From: Amphiduros pacificus
Taxonomy: Eukaryota; Annelida; Polychaeta; Phyllodocida; Hesionidae
Direction: 5' to 3'
Assembly: GCA_949316495.1 (NCBI GenBank)
Contig: OX439002.1
Location: 47,646,531-47,710,530, forward strand
DNA: 64,000 nucleotides
In this document: positions 20,760 through 34,600 of the stretch, in pieces
Numbering within the stretch: the stretch's first letter is position 1
How the letters are laid out: each line of letters begins with the position of its first letter
Notes under the pieces: model-generated
Told to the model about the DNA's origin: nothing
Database searches by the model: none
What the model saw: the letters and a program-made list of their open reading frames with translations, nothing else
Position numbers and translations under genes: made by a program

Positions 20760-23620
20760 ATAAAGTAAAGTAAAAAATGAAAGAGCATGCAGTGCGCCAG
20801 TCAAAAATGATCATCGGAGTCACACAGGTCAGAAAAATGATGAAACAAACCCAGCAATAAAAGCAGCGGCGTACAAAAATTGCCATTGACTTGTGCTTGA
20901 CTAATATACGGAGTGTGTTAAGTTGACAAGTGGGCAGAAACTGTGGCTGGTGGTTGCTCCCAGTGACTTGCCCTGAATTGAGATGGGGAGAATGACTAGG
21001 GTAGCGAGGCGGGAAATAGCCCCAGTTTGAAGTCTGATCATCTGGTTGTATGGCAACCAAGTTTATTTTGTGGTTTGGCTACATGTGTTGTGTATGTATA
21101 TTATATGTGGGGTGGTGGGGTCGCCCTTTGCTCTACTAGAGTTGTGATCACCCCGTGCGCTGCTCATCTCTCACTAACCCGATATTAGTCTATACTCATC
21201 ATTAACTTATTAAAATATACATCCTTTGCTCCAATTGTTTCCTTTTAAAATTCACCAAACTTTTATTCAGTACTGGCAGGAATTGATAAAAATTATTTAA
21301 TATTTTTTAATAATTAAATTGCAAACGTTATTTTACTTATTATACTCAGTGTACTAGCGCAATGAGATAGTTTAGATGAAATTAAACGTGGATAAACGGG
21401 CGCAATAAAAAGCCCAATATTATCTCAATATAAAATGGGGGTAAATGTATGGATTGGATGCACCAGGTGGCGCTAACGATGGGGGAACGGCAACCCTGGA
21501 CAGCATGGGGCGTGACCTTTGGCCTGACAGAGTAGCGAGTAGGGCGTGGCACAGGGGAGATTGCCTGTCCCCCTTGTCTGCAGCCAACCTATATGTGATA
21601 CGACACACAGTATATATGTCTGAGTGGTTGCATATGTCCAGGGCTAGTATATATTACCTGGTAGGAGGCTCAGACACCTGTGGGATCTCTGCAGTTTTGC
21701 AGAAGTCAGTGACAGTTACTTATCCTATCATTGGTCTCCAAGGTTAATTGAACATTCTGGTTATACAATACAACTCAATTGTGGAGGTAGATATATCTTT
21801 TGGATGTTTCAGAGACTTGAATGTAAAATACACAAGGTGACTCTGTTGCTAATATTTTTATTCTCTTATCAATGATGTGTCTTTTTTGGAGTCCAAAGTC
21901 TTTTGTTTGATGCGATTTTAATATTCCTCTGAGCCAGATGTATTTTCTCTTTCATCCCAAGCATAACATAAAGAGGGGTTTCATCTTACTTTGTATTACC
22001 ACAAGCACATTGCATGCTATGAGAAAACATTTTTTGGTTATATACGCTACAGAAATATTTATCATCATCATATTTTTATTATTTTATGTTCTGACATTTG
22101 TGCCTCATTATCCAAGAGTGTTACTTTCTTCATGAGATACTTTTAGGGTATATGAGTGTGATGAATTTATTCTATAGAAACCAGCTAGCCTCATGGTTGG
22201 TCAGTGCATGCAATTTACTAGACTAAACACAGGGCCCTGTCCGAAGAACCGCGAAGTTTGGACAGTAAAGGTTAAGCATATAATAACCCCGGAAGCAGGC
22301 GGAAAAAGTTGGTCAAGGGTAGAGGGTAGCCCCCGGGTAGGCCATCAGGCTCGTGTGGACATACATAAAAGCAAGAAGACGGCCCTGGATTAGAATATCA
22401 GACTGGTGCTGGGGCTATAGCAAGCCCGCTGTTTCATGAGGAAATTGGTTGTGGGGTAAAGATGTTCAGGATTGATTGGTGCGATTGTCAGGAAGGTCAG
22501 CCAGTGCAGGCAATAGGCTTATGGGTGGGGAGCAGGCTGTCTGTAGACAAATCTATATAGCTACAGACCGCTGCTGCCTCTGGCGGGCTGATGGAGGGAG
22601 AGGGGCCCTCAACTGGGTCAAACCTCTAGAATAAGCCATCGCTTGGAGTCACTCTCTGTTGCAATAAGAACATATCAAGTATTATCTCTACAATGATCAC
22701 TAGCATTACATTTTTATGTGAAAATATTATGTGTTGTTGAACACCAATTCAAATATTTATAATGCAATGGAAGATCTGAACTTTTTCTATAATGTATATG
22801 TAGAGGCCGTTGCCCTCCAGGCAATAGAAGTGGTGTTAAGGTGTGGTTACCTGCATCAAGCATCAGGGCAACAAGGAGTTAACGGTGTGGGGAGAGATGG
22901 AATTAAAGAGGATGATATGGGCCAGACAGGTCCAAGTGAAGTCTTCATCCTAGCTGCCATCCATTGCATCTATATAAGGCGACTTATCCACAATATCGCA
23001 CTTTGACTTGCTCATATAGTCTCACGTTTACGATTGTATCATGCATGCGCTGCAGTCCGAGTCTGGCAATTACAATTACTGATACACGTGCCATTATTTA
23101 TGTGGCCTCATCCAGGTTCCTGATGGTTTCCCCAGATCTACCTTGGCAACTTCCCATCCCATTTCACTTTAGGAACTTTTATCTTAACCCACAAAGGTTT
23201 ATTTTGCTGTGATAAGCAGCCAGTCTTGTACAAGCTCCGCAGCTGTTTATCCAGACTAAACAGGCCACGTTGTGTCTGTCTACGCCGTTTCATATATCAA
23301 AAGGTGAGCTGGTTAGGGTGAATAAAACTTGTATAAAGCTTGATAGAGTTTTCATGGCGTAACAATATATCTCAGGTCGATATGTTAAACATACATATTG
23401 ATTCTAAAATAGCAATATTGTAACCTGACGTTCTTTATGTACACTGGTAAAATGACTAACATTAAGACGATGATTGACAATCTCCGGATGATTTGCCAAT
23501 TTATTGAAGTCACCTTGTCACAACAGCCCCGATTTGCTTGATTATTAACTACTTTACCGTATCACACACAGTTTGCCACATCACCCACTTCTACCATATG
23601 ACCTCCACATTAAGACACCG
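20760..23620. other. Intergenic, no gene; two GC-enriched islands
   Basis: GC-richer islands at about 21,440-21,740 and 22,190-22,640 stand out from AT-rich flanks and contain overlapping short frames on both strands with no recognisable protein. They may be conserved non-coding elements. I saw no promoter, splice pair or RNA gene there. Confidence 0.4.
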
Positions 23621-23999
23621 TCCACCTCCGTATCAGATCACCCACCTCCTTATCAGATCACCCACCTCCTTATCAGATCACCCACTTCATAATCAGATCA
23701 CCCACTTCATAATTAGATCAGCCACCCCATAATCAGATCACCCACCTCCTTATCAGATCACCCACCTCCTTATCACATTACCCACCTCCTAATCAGATCA
23801 CCCACCTCCTAATCAGATCACCACCTACTAATCAGATCACCTACTTGCTTATGACATCACCCATTTCCTTATCAATTCACCCACTTCCGTATCAGATCAC
23901 CCATCTCTTTATCAGATCACCCACCTCATTATCAGATCACCCACCTCATTATCAGATCACCCACCTCATTATCAGATCACCCACCTCCATATCAGATCA
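23621..23999. repeat. 20-bp minisatellite, about 18 copies
   Basis: Unit TATCAGATCACCCACCTCCT, pyrimidine-rich on the + strand, with scattered substitutions (CACTTCATAA, CATCTCTTTA) and one slipped copy near 23821. The last block (23930-23990) is more uniform (CTCATTATCAGATCACCCAC), pointing to recent local expansion. Confidence 0.95.
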
Positions 24000-24595
24000 T
24001 TACTTTATTTGCCCGGCCATTCTCCACTGTACCATACCATTTCTTCGCCAATGTTTCATTCAAATGATGCACGTAAGAGATGCACAGCCCTGAGTGCATC
24101 CCGCCTGACCCTACTTTACACCTTCCTGAGGCTACCACCGACATGATATTAGCACCTATATGAGTTGATGTCACTCTTATCATTTTGATTCGCCTATTTG
24201 ATACCTGACACAGATTCCGTTCATATTCGCCATACCTTCCGCCAGAACGCTCGCTAGAGGGCAGCACTGGACCTGCAATGTCTGCCAACACTGACACGCA
24301 CTTCACCCAATAGGTATCTACCCATTATGTTTGTTTTTGTGATACGTCGAAGATTATTATACAATCTTCCAAGAAAAATGGTCCCTTTGTCATGGACACA
24401 TACTTTTATTATTCATCATTCCACAAAATGTTTAATCGATGCCAATCAAAAGTGCAAAGCGATACTTCAACAAAAATTGGCTTGTTATTCGTTATTATTG
24501 CTTCGGTCTTGTTAGTCTTTCTAATGCCTTTTCGGCGGACTAAGTCTATAATTTCATATCGATAATGATAGTGATTACGGTGTGTGAAAACTGTA

Positions 24596-24603
24596 TGACG
24601 TCA
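24596..24603. promoter_or_regulatory. Perfect CRE-like palindrome TGACGTCA
   Basis: Exact CREB/ATF consensus, about 240 bp upstream of a TATA-like sequence at 24845. Confidence 0.3.
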
Positions 24604-24844
24604 AATGCCTCTTTCTTGTAGCCACATAAGGAAATGGACAGTTCCATTTCTGGCCCTTTCGCCCAGTTGTGGACGATAGAATGTACGTGAATGATGGCTA
24701 ATAAAGTGATGGAGATAAGTTTTGTATGGGAGCCCATGAAAGCCTTGCGGATTGTCAATGAAAGGTTTGTACTCATGGCGTCATCCCAGGTTCATGATGT
24801 GGACATTTTTAGACCCTAAGGAAGTGATGGGATCGATCTGGGGC

Positions 24845-24853
24845 TATATAAAG
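24845..24853 (+). promoter_or_regulatory. TATA-box-like TATATAAAG in a GC-richer island
   Basis: GGGGCTATATAAAGCC is a strong match to a metazoan TATA box with GC-rich flanks, inside a GC-enriched segment (24,600-24,960) that also has a CRE upstream. A 75-codon open frame overlaps it but shows no family features. It may be an isolated promoter of an unrecognised transcript or an enhancer. Confidence 0.25.
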
Positions 24854-24976
24854 CCACAAGGGACCCCAAAGTTGGCTGCAATCGCTAGCCATCTGCTTCA
24901 AGCCGTCACGAACCATCCCGCCCAACCCCCCGCATTTGCTCTACCCCCATTCAATACTGTCTATGATCTGAATTAA

Positions 24977-27900
24977 TTTTTTATCTGCCACAAATGAATG
25001 CTCTATATAACATGTTTTGCTATAGAATGTCTCTTTTGTTTAGCCCATTTTTTTTACAACTGAATCTACAAATAAATTCAGGAAAGTTCAGGAAACGACA
25101 TGTTTGTTGTTGCTTTTATGAATATACATTACTTACTTTTGAACTATTTTCAGAGAAATGTGGGGTAACTCATATTGTTTGTCTCTTATGTATCTCATTC
25201 CTCTGCTCAACTGAGGTATATGTCAGTCTATTCAATGATAAGTAACTCCCACTAATAAGAGGGGATCGGTCCTTAACATATAAAGAGTCAGCAATACTCA
25301 TTTCTTGGTGCGTGGGAGAGTGAGGCATGACTGGTGTGATAATACATTAAATAGCACTCTCCCTATGTGCACGTATGACCAAGACAAAGTAGGAAAACAT
25401 TGACATATATTTCATATTCAGCCTCTATAGATGGCCAATAAAGATATTGGAGCCTCAGCACGTCCATACGAGTTTCACGAGTCCACTCACGGTCTCTCAA
25501 ATTTCACGCTCTAAATGGGTGGTAATTGACCGTTCAATGTCGATAAAATAAAGACCATAAAAGGCCATTGAGGGGAATCTTATATCGGCTTTCAGGCTGA
25601 GAATGCGTGGGCGAGCCAGAGGCCTATAATGTTCAGGAAAGTAGCGAGTGAAACTTACCTGCTCAATGATTGATCCCGACGAGAGACTCAGTGTTCCTGG
25701 CTCGTTTGGTGTCATACAAGTTAAGTACAAATTGAATGTGGATTCTTTGTATTTATAAAACAACTATTATTACCGGCAGCTTTATTATTTCTCAACCATA
25801 ATCAAGATTAAAATACCCTATGAATTTACTTCCGATTCTGATTATATATCTATATGATTAATCATATATGTTAAGTCGATTAACCTTTTTATGACCATAA
25901 TCAAGTCATTATAATTAATTGTCTTATGTACAATAACAATTCATTCTATGTCTTATTTGCAAGTTGTCGAATTATACAATAGTCAAAGTGCAAATTTGTT
26001 AAGTGGAAAGCATGTTAGGAAACGATTTTACCTCAGGACCCGAGAAAAAGAAAATTGCATCCTTGACAGTTTTCGTGAGTAGCATGTACACATAGAGTAA
26101 CTGTTTCTAATGTGGGGGTAAAAGGTTATATTTGCTCACATTAATGTGCCAAAATAGAAATGTTTGCCACCCACGCGAGCCAACTTTCTGGTAATGACAG
26201 AGATATACTCTCAATTGATACATTTTACACTGACGGCTTTGACAAATCGTGCAAAAAGTGATGTTATTTCTTCTGAAAAGTAAAAAGGTCTAAATGCAAA
26301 AGAATTGTACTATGAAAGAAGATATATTTTTTTATGGAATTGACCTAAAAAAAGTTGGCTGAAATATTTTACAAATGGAGAGAGCATAGATGAAATTAAT
26401 TTTAACGTATATACATATTATTTATATATTTTGTATAACATAGCGATTATAGTTTATTGTGTTTTGTTGAGATTGTTGTTGATTTTTGTCAAAATAATCT
26501 GTCACATGCTTGGCCGTCCACAAGGGTGACATAATCTCTGGAGGCCTGGGGGCAGATAAGCTTGTGTGTGGCCGTGGTGGGGATGATGATGGTGGTGGGT
26601 GGTGTCATTAATCATCACCCTACCTATAAAATATCACCTGTTGTACGCATCAGCTTGATTGGAAACTATCCTAATTTGCAGCACATTTTGTTCAACCCCT
26701 CTTGACACGTTACCAGCTTTATTTTCTAAACTAGCTTGCTCGTGACCAGAGCTTAATGTCCCTCCATTAACGGGACATGTCTGATTGCTGACGTTTTGAA
26801 TCAGACAACTGCTAATGAGATATCCAAAAACATATCTCTGAACTTATGGCCTCAATCTATAACAAATTGTTTCATAGGTTTCAGACACTATATTAAAAAT
26901 GTTAACATCTGTGCAGGATTTTTCTTTATATCAGGTCTTGCCAGCACACTTAGAAAGAAAAAAAACTTGATACGGATAACAGTGAAGCTGCCCATATCAC
27001 AATACGACTATTACGTATGATTGTCATTCAATATAAAGCGAGTCATTGTTGATTTAATACTGAAGAATAATCAATATTTCATTAATGTAACATGTGGAGA
27101 ACAGTTTTTATCCAGACTGATGAGTAAGTCAACCTTGTTTTCTAGAAGTCATGACAGGTTGTGAATGTTAATTATATAGTCATGTATATTACCTGCGCTA
27201 AATCCTGATTTAGATTTTAGTCACTTGGAAGTTCCCATTGACGTGGATATGGTAAAATGGCTCATAAGTGACGTCAGTGATGGTTTATCGATGCAAGATA
27301 TTGACAGTTAGGAGTAAAACAATTATTGCAATTACAAGGCTATGGAGCCTTTTGAGTGGATAATCATGTAATGTAGAAATATAAAGTGGACAGCTGAAAT
27401 AGCCGACAGAATCATCATATTATAATGAGACACTCTGTGGCCGCTCAAGAGAGCCGGCGGATGGTTTCATTCTTGACATCAAACTGGAAACTTTCTCACA
27501 GAGACCTTTGTGAAAACTTATGGTCATAGAGACTTACTTGTATTCTGCCTTAAGCATCTTTTTCAACCAAATTAGTATGGATGGATTAAGGATTGTAAGG
27601 TAAGCCTATTCTTCTATGTCGGTATATCGCATATTTTAATTATATCAATCACAAATTATTGAACGTATATAGCAACATCAGAGCTATTTCTCCCAGGTGA
27701 GTGCTTATAAACTATTGAAATACATTAAGATAATTCACTGAAGGAATTCGGCAAATGTGATAGCTCCTAAAAGGTGGATATCTGGGGTTTCCTCTGAACA
27801 ACTGAACAATCACTATGTAATCAGCGTCTTATATTTTGCCATGTACAAGATCTGTTTTAATAACAATATTCTTTTTTTATTTTCTATTTCATTTTTCATG

Positions 27901-28200
27901 AAGAGAGAAACGTTTATCCTACATTTTTGAAATTGCCATTACAACAACCGCTAATCTATTAAACATGTACAGCTGTTTTTCTTAATCGTTTATTACGCGT
28001 ATTGTAACAGGTTTTACAGAGTTACCGAGTTACACAAAATGTAATCGACTCGGTACTGCATTTCAATTGCTATTTTACACATCATTTAAAGCTTATTGGA
28101 TCGGTTCGCTTTATCTGAGATAAGTATTTAACATGTTTTATGAACAATTATGATATATTTCAAACCATATGCTGTTGCTTAGGGAGGCTGATTCAGTGAT
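24977..28200. other. Intergenic, no gene
   Basis: AT-rich. A small GC-richer block at about 26,500-26,650 contains TGGGTGGTG, close to the GLI/Ci consensus TGGGTGGTC, a CACCTG E-box and a CTATAAAATA stretch. A perfect TGACGTCA lies at 27269-27276. No exon is supported. Confidence 0.45.
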
Positions 28201-28579
28201 AATCATAACATTAACATGCAATATTCAAACCAATGAATCACAATCACTCATTCTAAACTCAGCCAATAAAAACTCTCATCTCTGATGTAATTGGCCGCTA
28301 GCGATTGCATATGGCAGAGTTCACCTGCGTGGGTGTACATTGACCACACTTTGACAAATTACAGCCCCCACATTAGTCATTTTTTTATTTGTGACAGACA
28401 CATTCGTTGGCCATCTCGGTTAATGTTCATGTATTTAGAGTGCCACTTTTGAGTGGTCAAGCTTGTCCAATTTGTGATCATTTCTCCGCAGTTGACTTCC
28501 GCCAGCGAGAGATACTCCCTTCAGCCTAACTCAGCCTGAATTAAATAACTTTTGACATTGCCCAAATCCGGAAATGGGT

Positions 28580-28610
28580 CCATATATGGTGTGGTTTGGT
28601 CTATTTTTAG
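28580..28610. promoter_or_regulatory. CArG box, RUNX site and MEF2 site in 31 bp
   Basis: CCATATATGG (28580-28589) is a perfect SRF CArG box, TGTGGTTT (28590-28597) a perfect RUNX site directly abutting it, and CTATTTTTAG (28601-28610) a perfect MEF2 site. They sit in a 28.29-28.77 kb block that is less AT-biased than its flanks. This grammar is typical of muscle, neural-activity or mesodermal enhancers. The target gene is unknown; the nearest recognised promoter would be that of NDNF about 27 kb away. Confidence 0.5.
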
Positions 28611-29819
28611 ATCTCATTGACTCTTGTCTCAGAGAACCTGCAAATAATTAGATTCTGAACAGCACTAAATATCGCTTATGCGGCATGAATGATACCCACC
28701 AATATATCAATTGCATCTCAATAATTTTGGGGCAGTCGTGCTCTTGGCCCCCTAGCGGCAAGGCTTGATGCAATCTGACCACTCATGCTTCAGCCCACGT
28801 CCGCCATCTGCTCACTATGAAGAATTCGATTTATACATGAGCACTGTCACATGGTTGTCTTGGTCAACAATTATCGTATCTGCGGTCACAAACTCAACTC
28901 ACAGGATTTTTCACCACAAATACTAAGTAGCCAATGTGAACAGATTTACTAGGAAACATACATTAAATTTGGATAATTTAAAAACTAAGTAAGTGACAGA
29001 CGGCGATATGTGTGGATGACAATATTCTGACAAAACCTCTCAAAAGAATTTATACTGATAGGATAATCTTTCAAAAGACTTAACCCTGGTGGGGATGGAA
29101 ATCAATAATAAAAGGATTGTGATTTGAAATAGTTTTATTCTATTTATTCTTTAATGTGTCAGTATAGCTTAATTAGACTAGAGATGTGTGGGGCCTGAAC
29201 TGACTTGTGTGGGAGGCGGGGACCTTAAAGTGACTATGTTACAGCATACTAGACAATTGTACACCTCTTCACATGTTCATGATAAACTATTTCTCATGCT
29301 CATCATACTGTAAAGGCTTATTCTCTTTCTCTGGTAAAATGTATACAACTCTTTCATCTCCTTTAGAAAATCGAAAAAAGAATCATTAATCAGAGGGAAT
29401 TTTGAAAATAGTCATATTTCATGATGCGCTCTCTAGCAGCCGTGACTTTCGATGTATCAGTACTCAGATTTGTTTCTCACACACCATCCATCAAGCGCGC
29501 TTTTATATTACATTTTCAGTGTGTTGGCTGTTTTAAAGATTGTGACCAAATGTTTCTACATGTGGTATGGCCTGCTCGAATTTGAGAAGTTTGGGTGTAA
29601 CCTGTGAGTTGAGTGTTTACTTTTTGAGGAGATGAAAAATCTCTTACTTTGAGTTTCTCAGCGATTCACATTTTAAAAAATAGACTTAAAAATACCCCCA
29701 CGTCAATTGCAATGGAATTTTCGCCACAAATAGTGCTTTGTTTATTATTCTACCGAGAGTGACAATTTGAGTGAATCTATTTATAAGTATCAGAGTAGTT
29801 TTGTCTGTTTTCTCAATTC

Positions 29820-31600
29820 ACCAAACCTGTCAGGTTGAGGAGTGAAGATCGAGCTCATTGAGAGCAGAAGCGCTTGGGTGAAACTTAAGATTTATACTCC
29901 GCTGTTGTTTGACAAGCCCCCACGCGACCCAATCCCTCAACGAAACAGTTTATTTGGGTCTGTTGAGAAGCACATCAAAGGGATAAGAAGGCAGACAGCA
30001 CGTGCTTGATGATGCAAGTGAAGTGCGGCACACGCACAATGGTGGTGGCGTGTATACACATCTACTCTAGCAGTGGGCAATCCACCTGGACCATGCCTCC
30101 CTACTGCCCTGAGATAGCCTACCAAGTGTTCCCGTGATGGCGAGAGGGGTAGTAGCTCCCAATCACCGCACAGGGTTTAGTAAGAGGGCAAAGCATAGCC
30201 GTGGCCATAGGTTCGTGCCCTCATCAAGTGCTCAGGCACTGCCCTCCATCTCATGATCTCTCTTTGAGTAGCTCATAGCTAGCTTATGCTATTGGGACAT
30301 CGCTTGGACACCGCATCGGGACATCGGAGTTGGCATTGTTGTTCTGACTTGCAGGAAAGAGGAGCCATTTTCCTTGTCATTAAACCTGTGACAGAGTATT
30401 TCCTACTGAGTGCCATAGATGAGGTGGGCCTACTGCTCACGCCCTCTGCCGGCCATCGAGTGTGCCCCCATACCTCGCCACCGAGCCTAACACCTCCAGT
30501 AGCGCAAACTCTGTCTGCTTCTGACACCATGCTACAGTTGGGTTTATGCCTCAGGAAACAATGCACAGACACACGATGTGAGAGTACCACAACCCCGTGT
30601 CACTAAACACTTTGTGCATTTGATAGCAATTTTGATCAAGTTTGGACCATGCACCCGCCGCTAACATTGGGCTATGGGTAGTCCACTGTTGCTTTTGTTC
30701 ACACCAGGTAAGTGGTCGGCGTTTTGGGTATTTCATAATTAGTTGCACGGCGCGGGCAGTTGCACGTCTTGTTAGCGATTTCCCAGCGATATGCATCGTG
30801 CATGAGATGGTTATGTGTTAATATAATTGAACTCTGCTTGTCATGATATCAAGTGCATTGTGAGTATACACGGCAAACAGTTACTAAGGTGATCACGAAG
30901 AGTCCTTCCGGTTTCATTGAATGAGCTTTACAAGGGTCATAAACTTACGTTAGCATTAATTTCCAACATCCAGATGCAGGACAAAATAGTGCAGAAATAA
31001 CTAGAAATAGTGATATTCAAAAGATGCACTTTTTTGCACACGAGGATGGGGCATATGCATATTGGTGGCATGTGATGGAGTTATAATCTGTGAATAAGAT
31101 AGCACAAGATACAAAGCTGGTTGCTGCAACGGGGACGAGGAAGTGTGGTGTAGTAATACAAATAGTAGCGGCCGCGTGCTACGATCCCCTCTGAAGCCGT
31201 ACCGACAGCAGTAGTTCAGTCCAGGGCTTGGCCTACACCCGACACATGGTATATTTTAGATCTGGCAGTCTATATGACTTTGAGGCCCGTCCGTTCCTTG
31301 TAGGAAACAAATTTGCATGAAGCTCCCGTTGTTGGCTAGATGCCAGTACTGTGGTATCTCGCGTTCATCCTGACGTGCGATCCGTGGGCAACACGCCCAG
31401 ACATAGCTTATATACAACCCCCGTGTCAATAGGTCAATGTGCGGACCCTTCATCCTCAACTTATTGTCACACCGACCCAGCCTACTTAGCACACCAACAT
31501 AATAGACTTGCGTCACTTATACGAGAACCGCCAACTTGCTTTCTGGGTGGGGTGACACAGGGCCGCTAATTGGGACGCTTAACTGTATATGACGCAGTCA
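29820..31600. other. GC-enriched non-coding stretch with overlapping short frames
   Basis: About 1.8 kb of more balanced base composition in which open frames of 60-106 codons occur on both strands (for example 30286-30606 + and 30279-30590 -). None shows a domain, signal peptide or splice-supported structure, and opposing frames of equal quality argue against coding. It could be a decayed element, a non-coding RNA locus or a conserved regulatory block. Confidence 0.35.
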
Positions 31601-34600
31601 CAAAGGGCAAATCTAGACCCAACATCAAATGTCTACAGGCTAACCTCTGAGAAAATTACACTTGTTTTCTTTGCCATGTTAATTAAGACGAACAGGATGG
31701 GTTTCCTGGGTGAACATCTTTGTTGTCTGAGAAGGTAGCATTTTGCAACATTCAGTCATGCAACTTTCTGGCATGTCGTTAAATGTGTGAAAGGACAACA
31801 AGACCTGTCATTCATGAAAACTGATCATTATATGGAAGATCGCCGTTTATGTCTATGTCACACGGTGTGGGCTACAATCTTGTGTTGGTCCAGGCTGGTC
31901 TTGACCAGTACCCAGGAGTTGACATGGTATCATGATAAATTTTTCACAATGTATATGGTTCAAATATGTTTTGTTTTTTTGGTGATATTCGCATTGTCCT
32001 ACCCGCCTCTTTGGCTACTTCTTGTCTGGATGGTGTTTGGGTAGGCATTCCTGGAAGAACAGCAGGCAATCATAAGATGCCCATACAAGTATTCACGATA
32101 CCTGTACGATTAAGAAAGAACGCAGTACGATTCTAGTACAAATTAGCGATAATGCTTTTTTTAGATGATCCCTGTCATTCTCCTTGTAATCTTTAGTGTG
32201 GTTGTGTATCGTTGTGATTAATCTTAATTTATCTTGATCTATCTTGTTTTATCAACTCTTGCGGAGATGTTTTTGCTATTGTACAGAAGTCCCTGACATT
32301 TCTCATCCAGATTGACCTGGTTGCGAGTCGTCGGGCTGAGTTATTTTACATTTAATAGATGCTCATGAATGTGACCTGGGCATTACTAAGAACCTTTCTG
32401 ACTTCGGCACCCACTTAATTGGTTTTAATGAGAATATATTGTTGGATTCAAGCAGTGATTGATTCCAACAGATTTCCAGATCATCACTATACGCACAAGA
32501 ACCCATACTTTAAAATTATGCCATACTTTTTATCTCATAATATGATGGCAAAAAGTAAGAAAGAAATGTGAAATAGGTACTTCCAGGTTATGGATTCGGC
32601 GCCACCGTTATTGGTCTTGTTGGGTGCCCACTGATATTGTGGTTATTATATATATAATTATTTTTTTCCATAAGTAATGAGATGCATTTTTAGAATAGAC
32701 GTTTTATTGCTGGATCCTGCTTGAGTAGGACGATAAATAGATTCCTTTCGGCTTGAAACATATCGAAATGATAAAGAGAATGGCTAAAGTATGAGGTATG
32801 AATGCATGTCAACTCAAAATAAATTGGTTAACGTTTAAATGGGGGGCTCTTTCCTGGAATATTCTAAAGAAGGCAAACATGTCTGAGATAGAATAATTTG
32901 TCATGAAAATGTACATTTTAGGCCTTTTTCGAAATGTAAAAGTGTAAGAAATGCAGACACACTGCATTACGGGCGTGCATGCCTTGCACAGAAGACAGGG
33001 AACACTACTTCTTATTCACGATATGAGAGACCCTAGTATTAATCAATTAAATTGAACTGCAACAATAATCATTCTAATCTCCTGGTAATTTAGTTTTTTG
33101 CCATCAGCACCATTTTAAACAATAATGCACTCTTTTCAAGCTTTATTTTGAATATTCTCATCCCAAGTCATTTCATATTCAAATCAGTTGAGTTTATTTG
33201 TGTTTTTATATATAAACTATATCAGTCTGGTCGGATTCTGAGAAGGTAGAGAGAGGTCTTGCCAGAAAAAGGCATTTGCAGATGATTGTAGACAGATAGA
33301 AGGCAGCGTTTGGCCGAACGTTTTAGAGACTTATCGGATGGTTTGTAGACGCAACAAACGTTACACCCAGCGTCTGCCACGCTAAATGACAAATGAAGCA
33401 AATTGGACGCCTTGTTTTCATCCAGACTTTTGCCAAGGTCTTCCCCAGGCGTGGCACTCATCTGCCTAATACACAAACACTGCCTGTCTAATTCCAACAA
33501 AAAACACGCCTTCTGCTTGCTGTTTGGGGACGCTAGCAATATTTTAGTGTCAAATCGTCAAATTGAAAAAGATCAATCTTAGGTTTCTTTTGCCTTCTCT
33601 TTTGATAGGCGTCTCAGAATCCGGTTTTCACAGACATATTTAGAATGTAAAATATTTTAGTACATCTTCCACAAACAAAATACTTGCACTTGGTCATGTT
33701 ATTTGTTGTTTCACACTCGACGTTAAGTACATGACAGTTGCAAACTTTAACTCAGTCATTTCAATATCACCATTTGTGCCTAAATATTTTAACCCCAGAT
33801 TTGGATATCTTAGTGTCATACTCTGTATGAAAGGCATCTGAATAATACAAACTGTAATTATGACATATGTATATTACTACCTGTAACTTTTAAATATACG
33901 TTTACCGTCATGTCACTTAGCCATCTAAATGTTACAAAAGTAATTGTGATTGGCGATTTGTTGTAGTTCACTGTAATTAATGTAGTACAGTTGTGCCTTT
34001 AATAAGAATTGCAACAAGCAATATATCGCAAAATATATTTCTACTCTAAAAGGGATATATATATATCGCTGAAAAAAGTCAAGATTGAAATCACGCAAAA
34101 TGGTCAAGTTTGACGTCAAGCAAAATGGGCAAAATGATTATAAAGCAAAATGGGCTCACAAAATTTCAAAGATTGAGTACTCACAATCACATATACAATG
34201 TGAAATAGTGCAGACATAAGCAAGAACATAATTAACATTTAAAAGGAGCCAACATTGAATCATGTAGGTGGTTTTCATCAACTGTGAGATTAACATTTTA
34301 CCCTGCTTGACCTTTCTCTGTGAAGATCGGAAGAAGTTCACGTCTAGGGGCCAGGCTGCCCTGATCACGTGACCTACTTTGTATACGTTGACGTAGACGT
34401 TGTCTGGACGGCAAACATATGGCGGTCTGCGTCCACAAGACATATGACCAGTTTTACGTAAGTAAGCATTAAGCAGTTGGCGTAACGCCAATTTTGAGAG
34501 AGGATGAAGCGGTCCGGTGAATGGACTTGGTCCCTGGACAGAATGCACCTCCCCAGCGTGATCTGGGTCAGAGGCGTCTCTATGGGGGGTCCCTGCTCAC

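Noticed and set aside
23621-23999. CRISPR-like regular repeats
   Set aside because: Units are contiguous tandem copies without unique spacers, in a eukaryotic context.
30279-30606. Overlapping 103- and 106-codon frames on opposite strands
   Set aside because: Equal openness on both strands in a GC-richer block is expected by chance; neither resembles a known protein.
34156-34548. 130-codon minus-strand frame, and the 105-codon minus-strand frame at 33222-33539
   Set aside because: No domain, signal peptide or splice-supported structure; a competing 88-codon frame overlaps the former. Left as non-coding.
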